Source of the DNA: Proteus mirabilis ATCC 29906
GTDB lineage: Bacteria > Pseudomonadota > Gammaproteobacteria > Enterobacterales > Enterobacteriaceae
Length of the DNA stretch: 64,000 nt
Reading direction: 5' to 3'
Assembly: GCF_000160755.1 (NCBI RefSeq)
Contig: NZ_GG668577.1
Coordinates: 131,726-195,725 of the forward strand
Shown: piece after piece, positions 1-12,995 of the stretch
Layout of the letters: every line of letters starts with the position of its first letter
Position numbering within the stretch: position 1 is the first letter of the stretch
Notes under the pieces: generated by a model
What the model saw: only the letters and a program-made list of their open reading frames with translations
The model's database searches: none
Told to the model about the DNA's origin: nothing
Made by a program: the position numbers and the translations under genes

Positions 1-134
1 TCAACCATAAGGAATGCGATATCGATTGCATCAATAACTACCACCAAATGAGAGAGTGAGTTACTATGTGATCAGGTTAACAAATTGTCAGTACATTGAG
101 ACTGGCAGGTTTATATTCAGACGGGAGTTATTTC
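1..134 (+). other. upstream region of gnd, possible tail of a preceding gene
   Basis: No complete gene fits here. One plus-strand frame is open from base 3 to a TGA at 57-59 (18 residues ending in HQMRE) and another is open from base 1 to a TGA at 49-51, so the end of an upstream plus-strand gene may lie here. The stretch is too short to decide. Bases 60-134 are the leader of gnd and end in its ribosome binding site, CGGGAG at 122-127. Confidence 0.3.
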
Positions 135-1541
135 ATGTCAAAACAGCAAATCGGCGTGGTTGGTATGGCAGTGATGGGACGTAACCTTGCGCTAAACATT
201 GAAAGCCGTGGTTACACTGTATCTATCTACAACCGCTCGAGCGATAAAACCAATGAAGTGATCGCTGAAAATCCAGGTAAAAAACTGGTTCCGAATTACT
301 CTATTGAGGAATTTGTTGATTCATTAGAAAAACCGCGTCGTATTTTGTTAATGGTTAAAGCGGGTGAAGCAACAGATAAAACCATCGCAGCCCTGACACC
401 ACATTTAGATAAGGGCGATATCCTTATTGATGGCGGAAATACTTTCTTTAAAGATACTATTCGTCGCAATCGTGAGCTATCGGCTCAAGGTTTTAACTTT
501 ATTGGTACGGGTGTTTCTGGTGGTGAAGAAGGGGCATTAAAAGGACCTTCTATTATGCCTGGTGGTCAAAAAGAAGCCTATGAGTTAGTTGCTCCTATTC
601 TTGAGAAAATTGCCGCGGTGGCAGATGGCGAGCCTTGTGTCACTTATATTGGTGCAGATGGTGCAGGTCACTATGTGAAAATGGTACACAATGGTATCGA
701 ATATGGTGATATGCAACTGATAGCAGAAGCTTATTCAGTATTAAAACACTCACTAGGTTTAACTAACGAAGAGTTAGCGGACACTTTTACCGAGTGGAAT
801 AAAGGCGAATTAAGTAGCTACCTTATTGAAATTACTGCTGATATTTTCCGTAAGAAAGATGAAGAAGGTAACTACCTTGTTGATGTTATTCTTGATGAAG
901 CGGCAAATAAAGGCACCGGTAAATGGACTAGCCAAAGCTCTTTAGACTTAGGTGTTCCTGTTACGTTGATTACAGAATCTGTTTTTGCACGTTATATTTC
1001 TTCACTGAAAGATCAACGTGTGGCGGCATCTAAAGTATTATCAGGTCCAGCACCAAAAGCATTTACTGGTGATAAAAAAGCCTTTATCGAGAATGTTCGT
1101 CGTGCACTATATTTAGGTAAAATTGTCTCTTATGCGCAAGGCTTCCAACAATTGAAAGCTGCATCAGATGAATATAACTGGGATCTAAATTACGGTGAAA
1201 TTGCGAAAATTTTCCGTGCAGGTTGTATCATTCGTGCTCAATTCTTACAAAAAATCACTGATGCCTATAATGACGATGCGAATATCGCTAATTTATTATT
1301 AGCACCTTACTTTAAAAATATCGCTGATGAGTATCAACAAGCATTGCGTGATGTTGTTTGTTATGGTGTTCAAGCAGGTATTCCTACGCCAACATTCTCT
1401 GCGGCTATCTCTTATTACGATAGCTACCGTGCGCAAGTGTTACCAGCAAACTTAATTCAAGCACAACGTGACTATTTTGGTGCGCATACTTATAAACGTA
1501 CTGATAAAGAAGGCGTATTCCATACTGAGTGGATGGAGTAA
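135..1541 (+). CDS. gnd: 6-phosphogluconate dehydrogenase, decarboxylating
   Basis: Cytosolic enzyme of the oxidative pentose phosphate pathway. It oxidises and decarboxylates 6-phosphogluconate to ribulose 5-phosphate with NADP+. The 468-residue product is full length for the family. It opens with the NADP-binding Rossmann motif [15 protein letters not shown] and contains the substrate-binding stretch [11 protein letters not shown] and the [18 protein letters not shown] active-site segment with its conserved Lys and Asn. The frame is open 13 codons further up to base 96, but the ATG at 135 follows a GGGAG at 123-127 and gives the familiar [10 protein letters not shown] start. The gene is monocistronic, closed by a strong hairpin at 1572. 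In many enterics gnd borders the O-antigen locus next to his; here only yeaK and yiaY separate it from hisI. Confidence 0.97.
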   Translation: MSKQQIGVVGMAVMGRNLALNIESRGYTVSIYNRSSDKTNEVIAENPGKKLVPNYSIEEFVDSLEKPRRILLMVKAGEATDKTIAALTPHLDKGDILIDGGNTFFKDTIRRNRELSAQGFNFIGTGVSGGEEGALKGPSIMPGGQKEAYELVAPILEKIAAVADGEPCVTYIGADGAGHYVKMVHNGIEYGDMQLIAEAYSVLKHSLGLTNEELADTFTEWNKGELSSYLIEITADIFRKKDEEGNYLVDVILDEAANKGTGKWTSQSSLDLGVPVTLITESVFARYISSLKDQRVAASKVLSGPAPKAFTGDKKAFIENVRRALYLGKIVSYAQGFQQLKAASDEYNWDLNYGEIAKIFRAGCIIRAQFLQKITDAYNDDANIANLLLAPYFKNIADEYQQALRDVVCYGVQAGIPTPTFSAAISYYDSYRAQVLPANLIQAQRDYFGAHTYKRTDKEGVFHTEWME

Positions 1542-1571
1542 GTTTTAAAAACAGTGAGTTATAAGTGTTAG

Positions 1572-1597
1572 GGGTGCTGAATTTCAGCACCTTTTTA
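1572..1597 (+). terminator. rho-independent terminator of gnd
   Basis: The inverted repeat GGTGCTG / CAGCACC (1573-1591, AATTT loop) is followed directly by a run of five T. It lies 30 bases past the gnd stop codon. yeaK converges on it from the other side. Confidence 0.85.
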
Positions 1598-1660
1598 CTA
1601 TTTGTAATTAAAAAGTTATAGTTAAAAAATACTTTTTAACTGCATTTTATAGTACTTTTA

Positions 1661-2158
1661 TTAATCATTATCATCTTGGCGAATAAAATGAATTAACTCA
1701 GGCTGAGCAATACGCTGATAATCTTGTGTATTTAAAATAATCGAGCGTTCTAATGTTCCAGCATTAAAGGCTAATTCATCAAAACGTTCAAATAATAGCG
1801 GATCAGCAACCAGTTTTAGTGCTGGATGAAAACTAAAAGGTGGGATCGCGCCAAATACACATTGCGTTAGTTCATCAACTTCTTTCGGGCTTGCAAGAGA
1901 GGCTCTTGTCCCACCAATAGCGATAGCGAGTTTTGATAGATCAGCTTGTTTATCAGCAGGTAAAATGGCCAGTACATGTTGTTTAATACCATTGCCTTTT
2001 ACATGACAAACTAGACCTTTTGCCCCTTGCCCTAATTGTGTACCTCTTATTTTAGCAACTTCCTCAGAACGACCCGCGGTCGGGTGTTCCATGACGCGAT
2101 AACGGGCGTGGTGGTTATTGAGTAATGTGGTTAATTGCTCGAAAATAGTCAAAGACAT
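1661..2158 (-). CDS. yeaK: YbaK/ProX-domain aminoacyl-tRNA deacylase, YeaK type
   Basis: Single-domain protein of 165 residues from the YbaK / prolyl-tRNA-synthetase-associated editing domain family. These free-standing domains hydrolyse mischarged aminoacyl-tRNAs in trans. The stretches RGTQLGQGAKGLVCHVKGNG, GGTRASLASPKEVDEL and VFGAIPPFSFHPALKL match my memory of E. coli YeaK closely, so the ortholog name is used; its exact mischarged substrate cannot be read from sequence. A TTG codon sits immediately upstream in frame, but the ATG at 2158 lies six bases after TAGGAG and is preferred. It converges on gnd and is transcribed away from yiaY, sharing a 312-bp AT-rich regulatory interval with it. 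Confidence 0.88.
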   Translation of the reverse strand: MSLTIFEQLTTLLNNHHARYRVMEHPTAGRSEEVAKIRGTQLGQGAKGLVCHVKGNGIKQHVLAILPADKQADLSKLAIAIGGTRASLASPKEVDELTQCVFGAIPPFSFHPALKLVADPLLFERFDELAFNAGTLERSIILNTQDYQRIAQPELIHFIRQDDND

Positions 2159-2254
2159 CAATGACTCCTAAGATTAAGCATGTATTTTTATTCGGTCATT
2201 ATACGACTTTAAAAAAATTTTTCTGCGGTGATATGTTTCTTTGGTATTTATTAT

Positions 2255-2272
2255 TTTGATAAGCCTATCAAA
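2255..2272. promoter_or_regulatory. 18-bp palindrome TTTGATA-AGCC-TATCAAA
   Basis: Perfect 7-base arms around a 4-base centre, in the yeaK-yiaY intergenic region about 100 bases from the yeaK start. It resembles an FNR/CRP-family half-site pair, but the TTGAT and ATCAA cores are six bases apart instead of four, so it is not a canonical FNR box. It may be an operator for another regulator; the function is unknown. Confidence 0.4.
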
Positions 2273-2305
2273 TTATTTTGTTACAAATGATAATATGTTA
2301 ATAGT

Positions 2306-2332
2306 ATTATCCTATTGAATTAATAGGATAAT
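2306..2332. promoter_or_regulatory. inverted repeat with 11-bp arms upstream of yiaY
   Basis: ATTATCCTATT and AATAGGATAAT are perfect 11-base arms separated by GAATT. The repeat lies 139 bases before the yiaY start and has no T-run after it, so it is more likely an operator or a leader hairpin than a terminator. The regulator is unknown. Confidence 0.45.
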
Positions 2333-2393
2333 TAGATTATCTATATTATTTTAGAGCTCTAATATTATAAAAAATTAATATTTATTCATTATA

Positions 2394-2407
2394 TTGATAA
2401 TGATCAA
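2394..2407. promoter_or_regulatory. FNR box upstream of yiaY
   Basis: TTGATAATGATCAA matches the FNR consensus TTGAT-N4-ATCAA at all ten defined positions. Its centre (2400.5) is 70 bases before the yiaY ATG. A class II arrangement (centre near -41.5) would place the transcription start near 2442, preceded by an AT-rich -10 region (ATATTA, 2431-2436). This suggests yiaY is switched on without oxygen. Confidence 0.75.
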
Positions 2408-2470
2408 TTTAAGAATAAAAAGAATAGAACATATTAAAACGTAGATTAAATTACTAAAAGGAAGTCAATA

Positions 2471-3622
2471 ATGGCCAGTTCAACATTTTATATCCCTTCA
2501 GTAAACAAATTAGGCGCAGGTTGTCTTGCAGACGCGATAAACTCAATGAAAGACTTTGGCTTTCATAAAGCACTGATTGTTACTGATAGTGTTTTAAATC
2601 AATTAGGTGTTGTAAATAAAGTGAGTGAATTACTGGCGAAATCAGGTATTGCTAGCGTTACTTATGATGGTACAGCGCCAAACCCTACCGTTGAAAATGT
2701 TGAAGCGGGGTTAGCCTTATTAAAAGAGCATCAATGTGACTGTGTTATCTCTTTAGGTGGTGGCTCTCCTCATGACTGTGCTAAAGGTATCGCACTAGTC
2801 GCTGCCAATGGTGGTAAGATTGCCGATTATGAAGGGGTTGATCGCTCTGAGCATCCGCAATTACCACTGATTGCAATTAATACAACCGCTGGTACTGCTT
2901 CTGAAATGACACGTTTTTGTATCATCACGGATACTGCGCGTCATATTAAAATGGCTATTGTTGATAAAAATGTAACACCAATCTTATCTGTAAATGATTC
3001 AGAGTTAATGATTGGCATGCCAAAAGGTTTAACCGCAGCTACGGGTATGGATGCGTTAACCCATGCTGTTGAAGCTTATGTCTCTACTGCCGCTAATCCT
3101 ATTACTGATGCATGTGCGTTAAAAGCAGTGACGATGATCAGTGAGTCTTTACGTAAAGTCGTTGAAAACGGTGGTGATACAGCAGCACGTGAAAATATGG
3201 CTTATGCACAATTTTTAGCGGGTATGGCATTTAATAATGCTTCTTTAGGTTATGTGCATGCTATGGCTCACCAATTAGGTGGTTTTTATAACTTACCTCA
3301 TGGTGTATGTAATGCAGTATTACTGCCTCATGTTCAAGCTTATAATATCCAAGCAGCAGCAGGTCGTTTAAAAGATATAGCGCAAGCTATGGGTGTTGAT
3401 GTTTCGGCAATGAATGATGAGCAGGGTGCGCAAGCTTGTATTGAAGAGATCCGCAAAATCGCCAAAGATGTCGGTATTCCAGCAGGCCTGAAAGAATTAG
3501 GCGTGAAAGAAGAAGATTTTAAAACATTAGCTGAAAATGCATTAAAAGATGCATGTGCCATCACTAACCCTGTTCAAGGTAGTGAAAGTGATGTTATCGA
3601 GATATTCCGCCAAGCAATGTAA
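2471..3622 (+). CDS. yiaY: iron-containing alcohol dehydrogenase, YiaY type
   Basis: Group III (iron-dependent) NAD-linked alcohol dehydrogenase of 383 residues, cytosolic. The nucleotide-binding GGGSPHD motif is at 96-102. The family's metal ligands appear as Asp194 and His198 in [12 protein letters not shown], and His263 and His277 in the stretch from HAMAHQLGG to [14 protein letters not shown]. The whole chain follows E. coli YiaY almost without gaps, including [19 protein letters not shown], which separates it from 1,3-propanediol dehydrogenase DhaT and lactaldehyde reductase FucO. The start ATG follows an AAAGGAAG site. It stands alone between an upstream FNR box with two inverted repeats and a strong terminator. 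The physiological substrate is not certain; anaerobic aldehyde reduction is an inference from the FNR box. Confidence 0.92.
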   Translation: MASSTFYIPSVNKLGAGCLADAINSMKDFGFHKALIVTDSVLNQLGVVNKVSELLAKSGIASVTYDGTAPNPTVENVEAGLALLKEHQCDCVISLGGGSPHDCAKGIALVAANGGKIADYEGVDRSEHPQLPLIAINTTAGTASEMTRFCIITDTARHIKMAIVDKNVTPILSVNDSELMIGMPKGLTAATGMDALTHAVEAYVSTAANPITDACALKAVTMISESLRKVVENGGDTAARENMAYAQFLAGMAFNNASLGYVHAMAHQLGGFYNLPHGVCNAVLLPHVQAYNIQAAAGRLKDIAQAMGVDVSAMNDEQGAQACIEEIRKIAKDVGIPAGLKELGVKEEDFKTLAENALKDACAITNPVQGSESDVIEIFRQAM

Positions 3623-3677
3623 TCGCTAAAAATAAGAGGGTTAATATAAGTTAACATCTTATTTAAGCAAAGAATTA

Positions 3678-3716
3678 ACACCTCAAATATCAATGTCGTA
3701 TTTGAGGTGTTTTTTA
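3678..3716 (+). terminator. rho-independent terminator of yiaY
   Basis: Twelve-base arms ACACCTCAAATA / TATTTGAGGTGT (3678-3689 and 3699-3710) followed by a T-run. hisI converges on it, and it may also slow transcripts leaving the his operon. Confidence 0.85.
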
Positions 3717-3764
3717 TATTATTAAGTATTAAGTGGTCATGTAGTTTAATGACTGACACTTATT

Positions 3765-4381
3765 TTATTGCGCTTTTTTATGACGCTTTTGTAAGCAATC
3801 AATCACATCAGATAGAGATAGCGATTGGTCTTGTAATAGCACCATTAAATGATAGAGCAAATCAGAAGCTTCATTTTTTAACTCTTCACGATCATTAACA
3901 GTTGCAGCTAAAGCAGTCTCAACACCTTCCTCTCCGACTTTTTGTGCGATACATTTGGTTCCGCTGGCATAAAGTTGTGCCGTATAAGAGCTATCTGGCG
4001 AGGCGCTTTTACGCTCGCGCAGTAAGTTCTCAAGCTCATAAAGAAATCCCCATTGGCTTTTAGCTGGAGCAAAACAACTTTCAGTCCCATTATGACAAGT
4101 AGGCCCGATTGGGTGAGCTAAAATAAGTAAAGTATCGTTATCACAATCAGGATAAATATCCACCAATTTAAGGAAATTGCCTGATGTTTCACCTTTTGTC
4201 CATAAACGTTGTTTAGTTCGTGAATAGAAAGTGACCTTGCCACTGTTTAGCGTCATTTCTAATGCGGCTTTATCCATATAACCAAGCATTAAGACATCAC
4301 CAGAAATAGCATTTTGGATAATGACAGGCATTAGGTTATCGACTTTTTGCCAATCTAATTGGGCGAGTTTTGTATTATTCA

Positions 4382-4382
<1 letters not shown>
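3765..4382 (-). CDS. hisI: bifunctional phosphoribosyl-AMP cyclohydrolase / phosphoribosyl-ATP pyrophosphatase
   Basis: Catalyses steps two and three of histidine synthesis. The product has 205 residues, with the cyclohydrolase domain first (about 1-115; metal-binding cysteines around [12 protein letters not shown] and [12 protein letters not shown]) and the pyrophosphatase domain after it (about 118-205; [10 protein letters not shown] acidic motif). This fused HisIE form is standard in enterics. It is the last gene of the operon. Its ATG overlaps the hisF stop codon by one base (TAATG), so the two are translationally coupled. Confidence 0.96.
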
Positions 4383-5880
<1,498 letters not shown>

Positions 5881-6471
5881 TTACATCTCCAAAAAATTCT
5901 TAATCAGTTGAGCACCCGCTTTTCCTGAGCGTTCAGGGTGAAATTGCACCCCATAGAAATTATCTTTCTGAATGGCACTGCTAAAGCGTGAACCATATTC
6001 TGTTTCGGCTATGGTTGAGTCATTGAGCCCTAAACCATAACTGTGAACAAAATAGAACCAAGCGTCGCTGTCAATATTGCGAAATAGAGGGTGAGCGGGT
6101 TTTGCTAATACCTGATCCCAACCCATATGCGGTAAGGGTAATCCTTTGGTATCAAGTTTATTGATATTACCGTCAACTAATCCTAATAGAGGGATATTGT
6201 GACCTTCTTCACTCAGAGAGGCCAAAATTTGCATTCCTAAGCAAATGCCTAATACGGGTTGGGTTAACGCTTTAATTAAAGGGATAAGTTCACGGGCTTT
6301 TAGTTGTTCCATAGCGGCACTAGCTGTTCCCACCCCGGGTAGAAACAGTTTATCAGCAGATAACACGATATTTTTTTCATAAGAAATAATCGGATCGTAA
6401 CCTAGCCTTTGTACGGCGTATGCAACCGAGGCTAAATTAGCACAACCTGTATCAAGAATGACGACTTTCAT
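5881..6471 (-). CDS. hisH: imidazole glycerol phosphate synthase, glutamine amidotransferase subunit
   Basis: Class I glutamine amidotransferase that supplies ammonia to HisF. The 196-residue product has the nucleophile elbow LGICLGMQ and the His-Glu pair in [15 protein letters not shown] codon lies one codon upstream, but the ATG at 6471 sits in a TGATG overlap with the hisB stop and gives the family's usual length. It is coupled to hisB upstream and nearly abuts hisA downstream. Confidence 0.96.
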   Translation of the reverse strand: MKVVILDTGCANLASVAYAVQRLGYDPIISYEKNIVLSADKLFLPGVGTASAAMEQLKARELIPLIKALTQPVLGICLGMQILASLSEEGHNIPLLGLVDGNINKLDTKGLPLPHMGWDQVLAKPAHPLFRNIDSDAWFYFVHSYGLGLNDSTIAETEYGSRFSSAIQKDNFYGVQFHPERSGKAGAQLIKNFLEM

Positions 6472-7538
6472 CACAGCACACCTTTTGAACTGGGTAAGGT
6501 ATTTCCTTCAACACGAATAGCTTGGCGTAAGGTACGACCAAATACTTTAAACAGACTTTCTGCTTTGTGGTGATCGTTTTTGCCTTTTGATTTTAAGTGT
6601 AGAGTGCAGCCCATAGTGTAAGAGAGAGAGCGGAAAAAGTGCTCAATCATCTCTGTGCTTAAATCACCAACGCGCTGATATTTAAATTCTGCTTTATATT
6701 CAAGGTGAGGGCGTCCAGAAATATCCAGCGCACAACTTGCTAAGCACTCATCCATAGGCAAAGTAAAACCAAAACGTGCAATGCCGCGTTTATTACCTAA
6801 TGCTTCTCGCAGTGCTTCGCCGAGTGCAAGACCGGTATCTTCAACGGTGTGGTGATCGTCAATGACTAAATCCCCTTGTACATTGATATTCATACGAAAG
6901 CCACCGTGGGTGGCAATTTGATCTAGCATATGATCAAAAAAACCAACGCCTGTGCTAATTTGGCTCTCGCCTTCACGATCAAGCCAGATATCAATGGCAA
7001 TTTGTGTCTCTTTGGTTTTACGTTCAACGTGGGAGTAGCGATCTTTTTTCGTCAGCAATTCACTGATAGCTGACCAGCTTAATTCATTGGCGTTATAACG
7101 TAATCCGTTGATCCCCATATTTTCAGCTAATTGTAGATCGGTTTGTCTATCACCAATCACATAGCTATTGGTTTTATCAAGAGCACTTTCAACCAGATAT
7201 TGGGTGACTAACCCTGTTTCAGGTTTACGACAAGGACAGTTGTCTTCAGGTTTATGAGGGCAGATTAATACTTCATCAAAAACAATACCTTGTGAAGAAA
7301 AAATCTGCATCATGAGATTATGAGGGGGTTCAAAGTCCGCTTGTGGAAAACTGTCTGTACCAAGCCCATCTTGATTGGTGATCATAATAAGCTTATAGCC
7401 CGCCTGTTGTAAGTTGAGTAATGCGGGAATAACGCCATTTTCAAAGGCAAGCTTATTGAGACTATCAACTTGGTGATCGGTTGGTGGCTCTGTGATCAAA
7501 GTACCATCACGATCGATAAAAAGAATTTTCTGGCTCAT
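6471..7538 (-). CDS. hisB: bifunctional histidinol-phosphatase / imidazoleglycerol-phosphate dehydratase
   Basis: Carries the sixth and eighth steps of histidine synthesis in one 355-residue chain. The N-terminal HAD phosphatase (about 1-165) shows the catalytic FIDRDGTL motif and the [14 protein letters not shown] zinc-binding loop. The C-terminal dehydratase (about 166-355) has the metal-binding motifs [22 protein letters not shown] and [10 protein letters not shown]. This fusion is typical of gammaproteobacteria. Its stop overlaps hisH. A 48-base gap separates it from hisC, a looser junction than elsewhere in the operon. Confidence 0.96.
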   Translation of the reverse strand: MSQKILFIDRDGTLITEPPTDHQVDSLNKLAFENGVIPALLNLQQAGYKLIMITNQDGLGTDSFPQADFEPPHNLMMQIFSSQGIVFDEVLICPHKPEDNCPCRKPETGLVTQYLVESALDKTNSYVIGDRQTDLQLAENMGINGLRYNANELSWSAISELLTKKDRYSHVERKTKETQIAIDIWLDREGESQISTGVGFFDHMLDQIATHGGFRMNINVQGDLVIDDHHTVEDTGLALGEALREALGNKRGIARFGFTLPMDECLASCALDISGRPHLEYKAEFKYQRVGDLSTEMIEHFFRSLSYTMGCTLHLKSKGKNDHHKAESLFKVFGRTLRQAIRVEGNTLPSSKGVL

Positions 7539-7586
7539 GGTTGAGATCCCTCAGTGGTGATTTTTTATTGTTATCATTAGTGATGT

Positions 7587-9988
<2,402 letters not shown>

Positions 9989-9994
9989 CTCACC

Positions 9995-10894
9995 TTATTC
10001 CATCATTTTTTCTATTGGTAAAACAAGAATTGAACTTGCCCCTAATGCTTTTAGTTTTTCCATCGTTTCCCAAAAGAGGGTTTCACTGCTGACCATGTGC
10101 ATTGCTACTCGATTTTGATCACCCGCTAAAGGAAGGATGGTCGGGCGCTCAGCACCCGGTAATAGGGCGATAACATCTTCAAGGCAATCACTTGGCGCGT
10201 GTAACATAATGTATTTTGACTCGCGCGCTTGAATAACACCTTGAATACGTGTCATTAAGCGATCGATAAGAGCTTGTTTTGTTGCGTCCATTTCACCGTC
10301 ACGTTGAATTAAACAAGCTTTAGAACGATAAATAACTTCTACTTCTTTTAATCCATTGGCTTCTAATGTGGCGCCAGTAGAAACTAAATCACAAATAGAA
10401 TCGGCCAGACCAGCTCGAGGTGCGACTTCAACGGAGCCATTTAATAAGCAAGATTTAAAGGTGATCCCTTTTTGGTCTAAATAACGTTTTAATAGATTAG
10501 GGTAAGAGGTGGCAATACGGGTATTATTGAGGCATTCAACCCCTTGATAATCAAAATCAACCGGTGCAGCAAGAGATAAACGGCAAGCACCAAAGTCAAG
10601 ACGACGCAGTGTGATATAACTTGGATTTTCTCCTTGTGCTCGGCGTTTTAGTAATTCTTCTTCTAATACGTTTTCACCAATAATGCCTAAATCAACCACT
10701 CCGTCCATCACTAAACCGGGGATATCATCATCTCTGACACGTAAAATATCGATAGGCATATTTTCCGCATAAGCGATAAGGCGTTGTTGGTTTAAGTTTA
10801 TTTTAATGCCACAACGCGCTAAAAGTGCTCGTGAATCATCACTTAAACGACCTGATTTTTGCATGGCAATTCGTAATCTTGCTTTATCTAACAT
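9995..10894 (-). CDS. hisG: ATP phosphoribosyltransferase
   Basis: First, feedback-inhibited step of the pathway: it joins PRPP and ATP. At 299 residues this is the long form, which has its own C-terminal ACT-like regulatory domain (about 225-299) and does not need HisZ. The PRPP-binding signature is in the [17 protein letters not shown] stretch. It is the first structural gene of the operon, 48 bases after the attenuator hairpin. Transcript level is probably set by that attenuator. Confidence 0.96.
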   Translation of the reverse strand: MLDKARLRIAMQKSGRLSDDSRALLARCGIKINLNQQRLIAYAENMPIDILRVRDDDIPGLVMDGVVDLGIIGENVLEEELLKRRAQGENPSYITLRRLDFGACRLSLAAPVDFDYQGVECLNNTRIATSYPNLLKRYLDQKGITFKSCLLNGSVEVAPRAGLADSICDLVSTGATLEANGLKEVEVIYRSKACLIQRDGEMDATKQALIDRLMTRIQGVIQARESKYIMLHAPSDCLEDVIALLPGAERPTILPLAGDQNRVAMHMVSSETLFWETMEKLKALGASSILVLPIEKMME

Positions 10895-10941
10895 AATGTT
10901 ACCCTATCTTTGTCCGTATTCTTGTTATGAAATTTAGCTAT

Positions 10942-10975
10942 AAAAAAACCCCGGAAGTTGCCTTCCGGGGTTTTT
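10942..10975 (-). terminator. his operon attenuator terminator
   Basis: On the minus strand CCCCGGAAG and CTTCCGGGG form a GC-rich nine-base stem with a GCAA loop, followed by seven T. The upstream segment GCTTCCGG (in the 11000-11012 area) is complementary to the left arm, so it can form the competing antiterminator. This is the classical his attenuator arrangement, with hisL just upstream. Confidence 0.93.
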
Positions 10976-11045
10976 ATTTTATTGTCTGCACTCAGACCAC
11001 CGGAAGCGTTACCTAAACGTCTTCCAGCACTCATCGCCTGAAAGA

Positions 11046-11093
11046 CTAGTCAGGATGATGGTGATGATGGTGGTTTAATTGAATGCTATACAT
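11046..11093 (-). CDS. hisL: his operon leader peptide
   Basis: A 15-residue peptide, MYSIQLNHHHHHHPD, ending in TAG. Six consecutive His codons act as the sensor: scarcity of charged histidyl-tRNA stalls the ribosome, allows the antiterminator to form, and lets RNA polymerase read into hisG. The E. coli peptide as I recall it has seven His and also ends HPD. AGGA lies eight bases before the ATG. The divergent gene yeeZ starts about 300 bases away, and the his promoter must lie in that gap (TTGAAA near 11160 is a possible -35). Confidence 0.93.
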   Translation of the reverse strand: MYSIQLNHHHHHHPD

Positions 11094-11399
11094 AATATTT
11101 TCCTAGCGAATAAAAATACCCGTTATAAATAATTAACCAGTATTTAGAATTTGTCTGCCTTTCAACCTACCTGATTTATAAAGTAAAAAGCAACCTATTT
11201 TTTAATAATAATTTAAATAAATTGTAACCTTATGTTTTTTAGAGAATTTTAATATTTCTTTTCTTTACTTAACCGAGTAAGTGCGCCAGTATATTAAAGC
11301 AGGCTAAATATATATAACGCTTAAGCAGTTTTTATCAGTAATGGATAAAATTAAGTTTTGTTACATAATTTAAATAAGCCATGAAAGTAGGGGTAGAAA
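11094..11399. promoter_or_regulatory. divergent promoter region between hisL and yeeZ
   Basis: A 306-base AT-rich interval. It must hold the his promoter on the minus strand and the yeeZ promoter on the plus strand. No further gene or strong repeat is visible. Confidence 0.5.
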
Positions 11400-12221
11400 A
11401 TGAAACGGATCACGATAGTCGGATTAGGTTGGTTAGGATTACCACTTGCCAATGCCTTGCGTGAAGCGGGGTATCAAGTAAAAGGAACAAAAACCACAGA
11501 AGATGGTGTAGAAGCAGCACGAATGAGTGGTGTTGATTGTTGTCTAATGAATTTAACACCGGCTATTGAGTGTGATAGAGATGATTTTGATTACTTAATG
11601 GAAACTGACGTACTGATTATTACATTACCTCCCAGTGCGGCGGGGGGAGGATATGATTATGTTGAAGGGATACAAACATTAGTGGATAGCGCCATGTCTC
11701 GGCATGTGACAAGAGTGATTTATATTAGCTCTACTTCAGTATATGGCAATCAAAGTGGTGTTATTACAGAAGAAGTTGATATTAGGCCAGAAACGCAATC
11801 CGCTAAGATGATAGCGGAAGTTGAAAATTGGTTACATCGCTTACCACTTACGACCGTCGATATTTTACGTTTGGCGGGGTTAGTTGGGCCTGGTCGTCAT
11901 GCAGGACGCTTTTTATCCGGTAAAAAACAGGTCAAAGGTGCACATCAGAGTGTCAATTTAGTGCATTTAGACGATGTTATTTTTGCGATAGAGCAATTGC
12001 TTGCTCAAAATGAAGGAGGCCGTTTATATAATTTATGCGCGCCTATTCATCCTAAAAAGAAAGATTTTTACAGCCGTGTTGCTGCACAGTTAGATCTTAC
12101 TCCCCCTGAATTTGCTCTAGAAGATAAACCGCCAGCACGAGAGATCGACGGTCAGGAGATTTGCCGAGATCTCGGATTCCATTATCACTATCCTGATCCC
12201 GACAAAATGCCAATGAGTTAA
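11400..12221 (+). CDS. yeeZ: NAD(P)-dependent SDR-type epimerase/reductase, YeeZ family
   Basis: A 273-residue protein with an N-terminal Rossmann motif GLGWLGLPLANAL, a YISSTSVYG segment of the extended short-chain dehydrogenase type, and DILRLAGLVGPGRHAGRF in the middle. It matches E. coli YeeZ, which also sits beside hisL in E. coli, so order supports the name. The substrate is unknown. An AGGGG site precedes the ATG. Its last four bases overlap tail to tail with the gst gene on the other strand, leaving no space for a separate terminator. Confidence 0.87.
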   Translation: MKRITIVGLGWLGLPLANALREAGYQVKGTKTTEDGVEAARMSGVDCCLMNLTPAIECDRDDFDYLMETDVLIITLPPSAAGGGYDYVEGIQTLVDSAMSRHVTRVIYISSTSVYGNQSGVITEEVDIRPETQSAKMIAEVENWLHRLPLTTVDILRLAGLVGPGRHAGRFLSGKKQVKGAHQSVNLVHLDDVIFAIEQLLAQNEGGRLYNLCAPIHPKKKDFYSRVAAQLDLTPPEFALEDKPPAREIDGQEICRDLGFHYHYPDPDKMPMS

Positions 12222-12838
12222 TTTACCGGCAGTAAAACGACATCACGGAAGATCTGATTTTCACTTAATTGTGCAAACCAGCGTTGTAGATGTGGATAAT
12301 TTGCACCTTCTTGGCAAACCTCTAGCCATGGGTATACCAAAGGAGCAATAGCGATATCAGCTAATGAAAAATAGTCACCGGCAAAATAAGCTGTTTTAGC
12401 CAGTTGATCATCGGCAATTTTGATCAGTTGGTTTAATTTCGCTTTTAGGCTCTGTACAAGCTGTGGATCTTGCTGCTCTTTTGGTGTGCGAACAAGATTT
12501 ATCATCATTTGTTGGATTGGAGAAAAAAGGCTACCATTTGACCAATCCATCCATTTTTCAACGTTTGCGCGTTGCTTTACATCGGTTGGGTAGAGATGAT
12601 AATTTTCATATTTGGTACATAAATAACGAATTATGGTATTTGACTCCCATAAGGCAAAATCATCATCTTGTAAGGTAGGAATAGATGCATTGGGATTGAG
12701 TGCTAAATAGTTGGCCTCATGAAGTCCACCAAAAGGGCCTCCGACATCAATTTGTTCGTAAGGAGCTTGAAGCTCTTTTAAACACCACAGGACTTTTTTA
12801 ACGTTCGATGAGTTTTTTCTACCCCAGACTTTTAACAT
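12218..12838 (-). CDS. glutathione S-transferase family protein, GstB-like
   Basis: A 206-residue cytosolic protein. The thioredoxin-like N-terminal domain (about 1-80) has WGRKNSSNVKKVLWCL at the glutathione site and the WESNTIIRYL motif that binds the gamma-glutamyl group. The helical C-terminal domain contains the N-capping SLADIAIAP motif. It most resembles E. coli GstB (YliJ): WGRxNSxNVKKV, PYEQI and EKWMDW are shared from memory. The substrate is unknown. The gene overlaps yeeZ at its 3' end and is divergent from dacC. Confidence 0.85.
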   Translation of the reverse strand: MLKVWGRKNSSNVKKVLWCLKELQAPYEQIDVGGPFGGLHEANYLALNPNASIPTLQDDDFALWESNTIIRYLCTKYENYHLYPTDVKQRANVEKWMDWSNGSLFSPIQQMMINLVRTPKEQQDPQLVQSLKAKLNQLIKIADDQLAKTAYFAGDYFSLADIAIAPLVYPWLEVCQEGANYPHLQRWFAQLSENQIFRDVVLLPVN

Positions 12839-12995
12839 AAAGGTCTCCTAAACCACGATAAGTAACAAAAATTCCCTCTGTAGGGCGTTAAATATGAATA
12901 TAAGATAAATCTTTATCTATCAATGTTGGCGTCTTATTCCATAAAGCCCTATAGTAGGAAAGCTTTAACAAATTGATATAAAAGGGTGATCGGTA

